DNA of 6,507 bases from Sedimentisphaerales bacterium (GTDB lineage: Bacteria; Planctomycetota; Phycisphaerae; Sedimentisphaerales; Anaerobacaceae). Positions within the stretch are counted from its first letter, which is position 1, and each line of letters begins with the position of its first letter. Position numbers and translations under genes: made by a program. Positions 1 through 5,382 of the stretch are shown in pieces. The stretch covers positions 1 through 6,507 of the forward strand of contig JAFGTU010000022.1 in NCBI GenBank assembly GCA_016933985.1, given 5' to 3'. The notes under the pieces were generated by a model. It did not search any database, was not told the origin of the DNA, and saw only the letters and a list, made by a program, of their open reading frames with translations.

Positions 1-21
1 CCCGCGAAAGCGGGAATCCAG
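1..21. repeat. Dispersed palindromic repeat fragment (CCCGC-GAAA-GCGGG hairpin) at the left edge
   Basis: Bases 1-14 form a perfect 5-bp stem, CCCGC/GCGGG, closed by a GAAA tetraloop, followed by AATCCAG. This is the core of a widespread bacterial intergenic repeat of the form ATTCCCGC...GCGGGAAT, similar to neisserial dRS3 and other REP-like families. The window holds only one arm plus the hairpin, so the full length cannot be judged. The SNF2 gene reads into it. Confidence reflects that only a fragment is visible. Confidence 0.5.
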
Positions 22-2449
22 GGGATTTTGCCAAGAATTCATTGAGCAGGTTAGCTATGTTTTGAAGAGTCTCTCTTTTGGGTATCGGCAGTTTAAGATG
101 ACGTTGGCCCGTTGTGCTATCCGTTTCAATTTTTAGTTCGGGAAAAGCCCTGAAAGTCGGTTGTTGCGCCCGACCTTCTTCGGATAGTACGGTGCGGGCC
201 AGATTGTTTAGAAATGACAAGCCCGTTGAAACAAGGTCATCCCAGCCTTGTTGACGGTCTGTTCGGGATACTTCCTTCCTTTCCATCGTGACGGCAACAT
301 CCTGTTGTGTAGTGTCACTATCCTCTGCAATGCCGCCTTGCGAGGGCATTGGTTCGGGGATGGCGTTTGTGACCTTGTCAACGGAGTCCATGAAGCGTTT
401 TAGCCTTGTCCCGCCCAGGAAGACCTCGTCTTTGCCGTTATCAAAAACGCCCGAGAAGAGGGACTGCTTAAAAGAGAGCAGTGAGAGCATCCCGTGCTCG
501 ATTGTGCCTTGCGATACGAAGTTCACCACGCGCACAGGCTGGGTCTGGCCAATGCGATGAATCCGCCCGATGCGTTGCTCGAGCACTGCCGGGTTCCACG
601 GCAAATCCATATTTATCACCGCTGAAGCGTTTTGCAGATTCAATCCCAGTCCGCCCGCATCCGTCGATAGGAACACTCGGCAGTTGGGATCGTTCTTGAA
701 TTGTTGTATCAGGCCTTTTCTTCGCGGGCCGGGGATCCTCCCGTGAAACAGAACGTGATTGCGCTTATACGATTCAAGACGGTCCAGGAGTATTTCGTGC
801 GTCCCCAGCCACTGGCTGAATACCACCACCTTTGCATCCGGCCGCTCAAACACCTCTTCAAGCACTGCCATCAATTCATCAGCCTTGACGCCGAAGTCCG
901 TTTTCTTGTCAAGAAGATAGGTGCTGTTGCAGCTCATGCGCATATTCTGCAGTGCAATCATAAGTATTCGCTGATCGGTCTCCGAGAGGAAGCCGAATCG
1001 TCTCCACTTTGCGACTATACGCGCTACCGTTTCCGCATTCTCAGCGTGGTGCTTCATCTGTTCATTGGTCATTGGAACGAAATAGTTCTTTTCCAGTCGC
1101 CCCGGCAGCTCTTTCAACACCTCGTTCTTGGTGCGCCGAATGAGGATCGATTTTAATGATTCTGCAATTCCCGAAAGGTTGTGATACCCTACTACTCTGC
1201 CGTCTTCGTCTATATGCTGATGCTCTGCAAGGAAGCGGAACATCGGGCCTAAGTGGAAACGATCGACAAATTCAACTATGGAGTGCACTTCTTCCAGCCG
1301 GTTCTCCAGAGGTGTTCCGGTGAGCACAAGAGCATACTTTGAATCGAGTTTCTTGACGCTTTGCGCCCTTCGCGTTTTCCAGTTCTTGATTCTCTGGGCC
1401 TCGTCGAGGATAACCATTTCCGGCGCCCAACCGCGGATAAGGTCAAGGTCACGATGAATAACGTCGTAATTGGTGATTTTATAAAATGAGTCGGATTGAT
1501 AAAGCCTTTGCCGTCTTGGGAGGAATCCTTCGACAACCTCGGCCGAGCGGCTGCAGAATTTTTCAATTTCCTGTTTCCACTGGTGCTTCAACGAAGTGGG
1601 GCAAACAATCAATACTCGTTCGAGGCCGACTGTGCGGGCCAGTATCTCGACCGCCGCAATCGTCTGAATGGTCTTGCCGAGGCCCATATCGTCGGCGAGC
1701 AAGCTTCGGCCCGCTTTTGCCGCAAACAACGCTCCTGTACGTTGGTAAGGATATAGGGGGGCCTTCAACAGTGTTTTGAAAGCGGCACTGTTGGCGGCCA
1801 TCGGGAAGGCTTCTTCGATTCGCTCGACCAGATTGGCCTGGTCCCTGACTTGCGCAACATATTCTATTGCATCCTCATAACAGCGCAGGTCATGGTTGAA
1901 CCGACCGGCCTCTTTGACAAACGTGTCAAATTGTGAGTATGCCACGGCCTTTAGGATGCCGGAGTCATCGAAGTATCGCCGCGCAAGCTCCACCAGGGCC
2001 TTTGGACACTCATCTGCCGGACCGAACACTACCTCCCGCTTGGCCCCATACCGCAGATAAACCTCCGAGTACGGGGGCCGGAAGCCCTCTGCAAGGGCCT
2101 TTCTGCCTTGCGGCTTTTGCCTCAACTTGGCAAGAGTGAATTCGATATGCTTGCAGGTTCCGAGTGTATTGACGGTGAAATCCGGGCACGAGCAGTAGTT
2201 TTCGCCTATTCTCTCCCCGCGAATTGCAACACGATATTCGCCGCCGGTTTCGGGGTTTGTGATAATGAACTCGGAGAAAACAGGCTCATCGCCGATATTT
2301 TTCAGTCGAAAAGCCTGTTTTTCCGCGAACTGTTTGCGCAAAGCAATCTGCCACTGCTCCAACTGCATATCTTCGGGTTTGCGCAGCCGTGAGATCTTTG
2401 TGATTCTGCGGCTGCCCGATGCCTTCTTTGCGGTTTTCCGTTTAGCCAT
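1..2449 (-). CDS. SWIM zinc-finger SNF2-family helicase/ATPase (3' end beyond left edge)
   Basis: This is a DNA-dependent ATPase of the SWI2/SNF2 group that probably remodels or translocates on protein-bound DNA. The frame is open for 816 codons from ATG 2449 to the window edge. Residues 86-101 form a SWIM zinc finger (C86-x-C88, x10, C99-x-H101). The SNF2 core follows: Walker A DDMGLGKT (253-260), Ia around CPTSLKHQW, Walker B DEAQ (349-352), motif III LTGTPLENR (376-384), motif IV VVVFSQW, motif V DAGGLGLNLQ (597-606) and motif VI QRIGRIHRIGQ (625-635). All catalytic motifs look intact. Residues about 660-816 are an extension I do not recognise. A GGGGA lies 8 nt before the ATG, and an in-frame TGA lies 27 bases upstream. 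RecQ is encoded 70 bases upstream on the same strand, so an operon is possible. The stop codon is not in the window and probably lies within the repeat at the left edge. Family call is certain; cellular role is unknown. Confidence 0.95.
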   Translation of the reverse strand, partial: MAKRKTAKKASGSRRITKISRLRKPEDMQLEQWQIALRKQFAEKQAFRLKNIGDEPVFSEFIITNPETGGEYRVAIRGERIGENYCSCPDFTVNTLGTCKHIEFTLAKLRQKPQGRKALAEGFRPPYSEVYLRYGAKREVVFGPADECPKALVELARRYFDDSGILKAVAYSQFDTFVKEAGRFNHDLRCYEDAIEYVAQVRDQANLVERIEEAFPMAANSAAFKTLLKAPLYPYQRTGALFAAKAGRSLLADDMGLGKTIQTIAAVEILARTVGLERVLIVCPTSLKHQWKQEIEKFCSRSAEVVEGFLPRRQRLYQSDSFYKITNYDVIHRDLDLIRGWAPEMVILDEAQRIKNWKTRRAQSVKKLDSKYALVLTGTPLENRLEEVHSIVEFVDRFHLGPMFRFLAEHQHIDEDGRVVGYHNLSGIAESLKSILIRRTKNEVLKELPGRLEKNYFVPMTNEQMKHHAENAETVARIVAKWRRFGFLSETDQRILMIALQNMRMSCNSTYLLDKKTDFGVKADELMAVLEEVFERPDAKVVVFSQWLGTHEILLDRLESYKRNHVLFHGRIPGPRRKGLIQQFKNDPNCRVFLSTDAGGLGLNLQNASAVINMDLPWNPAVLEQRIGRIHRIGQTQPVRVVNFVSQGTIEHGMLSLLSFKQSLFSGVFDNGKDEVFLGGTRLKRFMDSVDKVTNAIPEPMPSQGGIAEDSDTTQQDVAVTMERKEVSRTDRQQGWDDLVSTGLSFLNNLARTVLSEEGRAQQPTFRAFPELKIETDSTTGQRHLKLPIPKRETLQNIANLLNEFLAKSPGFPLSR

Positions 2450-2503
2450 ATATAAAATCCCCAAAAGCCAAAGTCAGCGTGCTCGAACACCTGAAAAATG
2501 CGG

Positions 2504-2532
2504 ATTCTAACGGTTGGCGCTAAGACATACAA
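2504..2532 (-). promoter_or_regulatory. Candidate sigma-70-type promoter for the SNF2 gene
   Basis: On the minus strand a TAGAAT (-10, at 2509-2504, five of six consensus bases) follows a poor TTGTAT (-35, at 2532-2527) with a 17-base spacer. The -35 box overlaps the last codons of recQ. If used, it would give the SNF2 gene its own start about 50 bases before the ATG. The weak -35 makes this tentative; read-through from recQ is equally plausible, as no terminator-like hairpin is visible in 2450-2519. Confidence 0.3.
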
Positions 2533-4364
2533 GGCAGATTCACATCGGTCTTGAGTGAATTCGCCGAGCAATAGTCTTTGATGGCGGCAATAATGATTTT
2601 GCCGTACTGCTTACTTTTCGTTTGCCCGACTCCCTTGACTTCGAGAAAGCCGGCTGGCGTCGATGGTCTTCGCCGGGCCATATCTCGCAATGCCGCGTCG
2701 CCAAAGACTACGAAGGCTGGGACTCCTCTGTCCTCGGCGATGCTCTTGCGCAGCCTTCGCAGGGCCTCGAACAATCCCTCATCGACGCCTTCCCACGAAT
2801 CGGTTGCGGCCTTCGAGACTTTGGCCGGCTTCTTGGTCGGCTTCAGCAGGCGGGGCGTCTCTCGACCGCTGAGGACTCCCCGGCCTTTCGGCGTCACCTT
2901 CAAAACGTTGTACTCGCCGGCCTTCTCAATATAGTCCTGGCCGACAAGCTGGTCGATCCAGTTATGCACCGCATCCTTCGAATGGTCGCTCAGCAGGCCG
3001 TAAGTGCTCAGCGCATCGTGCCCGTTTTCTAATATCCGTTTCTCCCGCGAGCCTGTCAGCACCGAGGCGGTGTAGTCGCCGCCGAATCGCTCATCCAGCC
3101 GAAGAATGCACGACAGAATCTTCTGTGCCGTCACTAATGCGTCGTCGATACGGCCGAGCTCGCCCAGACACACGTCGCAGGCCTCGCAGTTGCCCTTGCC
3201 GAGGTCCTGCCCGAAGTACCTGAGAATCGCCTTGTGCCTGCATATTCCGCCCGTGCAGTAGCTATACATCCTGCTGAGCTTGATGAGCGCGATTTCCTGC
3301 GCCTCAGGCTCCATGTCTTTCATCAGGAATTTCCAGGTTCCATAGTCGCCGTCGGAGTGAAACATGCAGCACTCGGCCTCGAGCCCGTCTCGACCGGCAC
3401 GCCCGCTCTCCTGCTGGTAGTGTTCGAGCGATTTGGGCATCCCCGTATGAACCACGTAGCGCACGTTCGATTTGTCGATGCCCATTCCGAACGCGATGGT
3501 GGCCACGATGGTATCGACTTTCTCATTGATAAAGAGGTCCTGGTTCTTCTTGCGGTCGCCATTTTCCATACCCGCATGGTACGGCGCGACGCTGTAACCC
3601 TTGCTCGCCAGTTCATCGCACATGCTATCGACGTCTTTGCGCCGGATGCAATAGATTATGCCGGATTCGCCTTTGTGCCGATCCAGCACCTCGCAAACCT
3701 GCCTGACGATACTGCCCTTCGGACGGACTTTATATACCAGGTTCGCCCTGTCGAACGAGCCGATGAGCATTTCCGGCTCATCGAGGCTGAGCTGCTCGGC
3801 GATATCGCTGCGAACCTGCTCGGTCGCGGTCGCTGTATAAGCGCCAATAGTCACGCCCGGAAAGAGCTTTTTGAGCAGTCCCAATTGCCGATACTCCGGG
3901 CGAAAGTCGTGCCCCCACATGCTGACGCAGTGGGCCTCATCGACAGCAACGAAGGACAGCCTGACTTTGCGAAGGACCGCAAGAAAATCCTCGGTAACGA
4001 GCCGTTCCGGCGACAGATAGACCAGCTTGAGCTTCTTATTGTGTATCCCGGCAAGAACGTCTCCCTGCTCCTCGAATGACAGCGAGCTGTCGATTCGCCC
4101 GGCGGGCACCCCGCATTCGCCCAACGCATCAACCTGGTCCTTCATCAAGGAGATAAGCGGCGAGACAACCACCGCCAGCCCCTCCATCGTCACCGCAGGC
4201 GCCTGAAAGCACAGCGACTTGCCGCCCCCCGTCGGCAGAACAACCACCGAATCCCGCCCCCCCGCAATGCACCGCATCGCCTCTTCCTGCAAAGGCAGAA
4301 AATCCTTGTAACCCCAATACGCCGCCAGTGATTTCTTGATATTCTCAATCATAACCAACAACAT
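2520..4364 (-). CDS. recQ: ATP-dependent DNA helicase RecQ
   Basis: RecQ unwinds DNA 3' to 5' in recombination and stalled-fork repair. Numbered from ATG 4364 the protein is 614 residues, close to E. coli RecQ. It has a Q-motif region (WGYKDF...LPLQ), Walker A LPTGGGKS (K49), DEAH (142-145), the aromatic-rich loop with MWGHDFRPEY (about 149-158), motif III TATAT, and motif VI QQESGRAGRDG (317-327). A zinc site follows with C375, C393, C396 and C399, then a winged-helix RQC domain (about 405-505) and a C-terminal HRDC domain (about 528-600). All three classic domains are intact. The open frame extends to ATG 4550, but those 62 extra residues look non-coding and would begin upstream of the predicted transcription start. 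A GGAGG at 4371-4367 is only 2 nt from ATG 4364, 8 nt from TTG 4358 and 14 nt from ATG 4352, so the exact start is unsettled within 12 bases. The stop is TAG at 2522-2520. Confidence 0.97.
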   Translation of the reverse strand: MLLVMIENIKKSLAAYWGYKDFLPLQEEAMRCIAGGRDSVVVLPTGGGKSLCFQAPAVTMEGLAVVVSPLISLMKDQVDALGECGVPAGRIDSSLSFEEQGDVLAGIHNKKLKLVYLSPERLVTEDFLAVLRKVRLSFVAVDEAHCVSMWGHDFRPEYRQLGLLKKLFPGVTIGAYTATATEQVRSDIAEQLSLDEPEMLIGSFDRANLVYKVRPKGSIVRQVCEVLDRHKGESGIIYCIRRKDVDSMCDELASKGYSVAPYHAGMENGDRKKNQDLFINEKVDTIVATIAFGMGIDKSNVRYVVHTGMPKSLEHYQQESGRAGRDGLEAECCMFHSDGDYGTWKFLMKDMEPEAQEIALIKLSRMYSYCTGGICRHKAILRYFGQDLGKGNCEACDVCLGELGRIDDALVTAQKILSCILRLDERFGGDYTASVLTGSREKRILENGHDALSTYGLLSDHSKDAVHNWIDQLVGQDYIEKAGEYNVLKVTPKGRGVLSGRETPRLLKPTKKPAKVSKAATDSWEGVDEGLFEALRRLRKSIAEDRGVPAFVVFGDAALRDMARRRPSTPAGFLEVKGVGQTKSKQYGKIIIAAIKDYCSANSLKTDVNLPCMS

Positions 4365-4366
4365 TG

Positions 4367-4371
4367 CCTCC
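4367..4371 (-). promoter_or_regulatory. Shine-Dalgarno GGAGG of recQ
   Basis: A strong GGAGG on the minus strand is the only good ribosome-binding site in the recQ upstream region, and it rules against the distant start at 4550. Its spacing favours TTG at 4358 (8 nt) over ATG at 4364 (2 nt) or ATG at 4352 (14 nt). Initiation at a TTG is therefore a real possibility. Confidence 0.6.
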
Positions 4372-4501
4372 ACAGTTATAAATCTTGCACCGGCTCTTAA
4401 ATCCGACGTTCCAAACCCGGCGCCGCATCCACAAAAGGACAAGCCGCCCGACCTTTCCCTATAGCGATTGCCGGCGGAGTCCTGGCCCCGCATCGGCCCG
4501 C

Positions 4502-4517
4502 CGATTGTACGCAATCG
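4502..4517. repeat. Inverted repeat CGATTG-tacg-CAATCG overlapping the recQ -10 box
   Basis: There are two perfect 6-base arms around a 4-base centre. The candidate -10 hexamer of recQ (4509-4504) lies inside the left arm and centre. A dyad placed across a -10 is a classic repressor position, so this is a candidate operator. It could also be chance: a 6-bp arm pair is not rare in a region of this size. Confidence 0.35.
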
Positions 4518-4532
4518 CGCCAGCCTCGTAAA
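4504..4532 (-). promoter_or_regulatory. Candidate sigma-70-type promoter for recQ
   Basis: On the minus strand, TTTACG (-35, 4532-4527, four of six consensus bases) and TACAAT (-10, 4509-4504, five of six) are separated by exactly 17 bases. Transcription would start near 4497, downstream of the alternative ATG at 4550 and about 130 bases before the recQ start. This is the best promoter-like match in the window. Confidence 0.5.
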
Positions 4533-4556
4533 GCGATAAATATTGAGCAAAGCCGG

Positions 4557-4585
4557 TTGACTTTCCCGCTGACGTGGTTTAGGTT
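4557..4585 (+). promoter_or_regulatory. Candidate sigma-70-type promoter for the MNT/HEPN pair
   Basis: TTGACT (-35, 4557-4562, five of six consensus bases) is followed after 17 bases by TAGGTT (-10, 4580-4585, three of six). It faces the MNT gene, with a predicted start near 4592. The -35 and spacing are good and the -10 is weak. Confidence 0.35.
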
Positions 4586-4615
4586 ACGCAACTGGAAGTC
4601 GGTTTTGGCCGGCGT

Positions 4616-4628
4616 CTTGACTGTCAAG
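4616..4628. repeat. 13-base palindrome CTTGACTGTCAAG in the MNT leader
   Basis: Perfect 6-base arms (CTTGAC / GTCAAG) surround a single central T. The site lies between the candidate promoter and the MNT start, about 25-35 bases into the predicted transcript. It could be an operator for autoregulation, as is usual for toxin-antitoxin modules, but neither encoded protein shows a DNA-binding domain, so any regulator would have to come from elsewhere. Confidence 0.3.
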
Positions 4629-4691
4629 CCATAAGAGGCAAGACCAACAACTGAACTTCCGAACAAGGAACTGCCGAGCGACGTTATTGCT

Positions 4692-4994
4692 ATGATTGAT
4701 TTAGAAAAAGTCAAGCCGGAGATTGAACGAATATGTCGGCGCTTGCCGGTGAAACGGCTGGGCCTGTTTGGATCGGCCTTGACTCGTGGTTTCTCTGAAA
4801 GTAGTGACGTTGACGTCCTGGTGCTCTTCGATTCAAGTGAGGATGTCGATCTTTTTGACAAGTACTTTGAATTGAAGGAGCAGTTGGAAGGCATATTTGG
4901 TCGAGAGGTTGATCTGGTTGTTGACAAGGAATTCAGAAATCCTGTGTTGAGAGAGTCCATTGACAGGACAAGGACCCTGATTTATGAACGATGA
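4692..4994 (+). CDS. mntA: MNT-family nucleotidyltransferase antitoxin (MntA-like)
   Basis: This is a minimal nucleotidyltransferase of 100 residues, the usual size for the family. It carries the signature GS-x10-DxD (G27, S28, D39, D41) and a third acidic residue, D74, in the strand REVDLVV. In type VII toxin-antitoxin systems MntA neutralises its HEPN partner by transferring AMP to a tyrosine next to the ribonuclease motif. The three catalytic acids are present, so activity is expected. The gene overlaps the HEPN gene by 11 bases, implying translational coupling. No clear Shine-Dalgarno precedes ATG 4692, and an in-frame stop at 4632 with no good intervening start supports this choice. Base counts in 4801-4860 give 28 G+C of 60, lower than much of recQ. 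Confidence 0.93.
   Translation: MIDLEKVKPEIERICRRLPVKRLGLFGSALTRGFSESSDVDVLVLFDSSEDVDLFDKYFELKEQLEGIFGREVDLVVDKEFRNPVLRESIDRTRTLIYER
4970..4974 (+). promoter_or_regulatory. Ribosome-binding site AAGGA of the HEPN gene, inside the MNT gene
   Basis: AAGGA sits 9 nt before ATG 4984 within the last codons of the MNT gene. It fixes the HEPN start and supports coupled translation of the pair. Confidence 0.6.
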
Positions 4995-5322
4995 AACAAG
5001 GAAAAGCCTTATCGACGTCTTGCAGGCGGCCGAAGAGATAGAGACTTTTGTTCGCGGCATGGATTTCAAAGCGTATCAAACCAACACCGTTACCCAAAGA
5101 GCCGTCGAAAGGGACTTCGAGATCATTGGAGAAGCTCTCAACAGAATCAAGAATACCGATAACGAATTACTGGAAGAAATTTCAGAGCATCACCGGATCA
5201 TAGGGTTCAGAAATATCTTGATTCACGGCTATGACGTTGTTGACGAGGGCATTGTGTGGAAAGCTGTAACACAACACTTGCCGATTTTGGTCAGAGAAAT
5301 AAAAGCGATGCTAAGCGGCTAA
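4984..5322 (+). CDS. hepT: HEPN-domain ribonuclease toxin (HepT-like, DUF86)
   Basis: This is an all-helical HEPN protein of 112 residues. The catalytic motif is R-x4-H-x-Y: R76, H81 and Y83 in RNILIHGY. The upstream helix QRAVERDFEIIGEALNRI is typical of DUF86/HepT. Family members cleave RNA as dimers. Y83 matches the tyrosine that MntA adenylylates to silence the toxin. An AAGGA at 4970-4974, 9 nt before the ATG, is a good ribosome-binding site and lies inside the MNT gene; the two frames overlap by 11 bases. The motif is intact, so the toxin is probably functional. The first bases of the gene also encode the end of MNT (YER then TGA). Confidence 0.94.
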   Translation: MNDETRKSLIDVLQAAEEIETFVRGMDFKAYQTNTVTQRAVERDFEIIGEALNRIKNTDNELLEEISEHHRIIGFRNILIHGYDVVDEGIVWKAVTQHLPILVREIKAMLSG

Positions 5323-5382
5323 CTGCAAGAAACAAGGGACATCGTGCAATGATAGTTCAGTCTTCCGATACGGATCCCCATT
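5323..5382. other. Convergent gap between the HEPN and DUF790 genes
   Basis: These 60 bases separate two genes that end towards each other. I see no stable GC stem followed by a T run, so no intrinsic terminator can be called on either strand. Confidence 0.5.

Larger units (their letters stand above)
4365..4691. other. Divergent intergenic control region between recQ and the MNT/HEPN module
   Basis: These 327 bases carry no gene I can support. An open frame on the minus strand continues from recQ up to 4550, but its translation resembles no domain. The region holds the candidate recQ promoter (4504-4532), a candidate promoter for the toxin-antitoxin pair (4557-4585) pointing the other way, and two inverted repeats (4502-4517 and 4616-4628). 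The -35 boxes of the two promoters are 24 bases apart, back to back. The predicted recQ leader is about 130 nt and the MNT leader about 100 nt. Confidence 0.6.

Noticed and set aside
701..1156. A 151-codon plus-strand frame
   Set aside because: It lies antisense to the continuous SNF2 frame, which carries all helicase motifs in order.
1..2449. The SNF2 gene as a broken or frameshifted pseudogene
   Set aside because: A direct reading of the minus strand gives exactly 816 uninterrupted codons from ATG 2449 to the edge with every motif in one frame; it is merely cut by the window.
3234..4079. A 281-codon open frame on the plus strand opposite recQ
   Set aside because: It is antisense to the conserved RecQ helicase core, shows no domain, and is explained by the GC-biased codon positions of the real gene.
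4365..4550. A 62-residue N-terminal extension of RecQ starting at 4550
   Set aside because: The extra residues match nothing in RecQ, no ribosome-binding site is near, the predicted transcript starts downstream of it, and the protein is full length without it.
4397..4960. A 187-codon minus-strand frame opposite the MNT gene and the control region
   Set aside because: It overlaps a well-supported gene and the divergent promoters, and its translation is serine-rich without domain features.
5323..5382. Bidirectional terminator between the convergent genes
   Set aside because: No stem of useful length followed by a T run on either strand.
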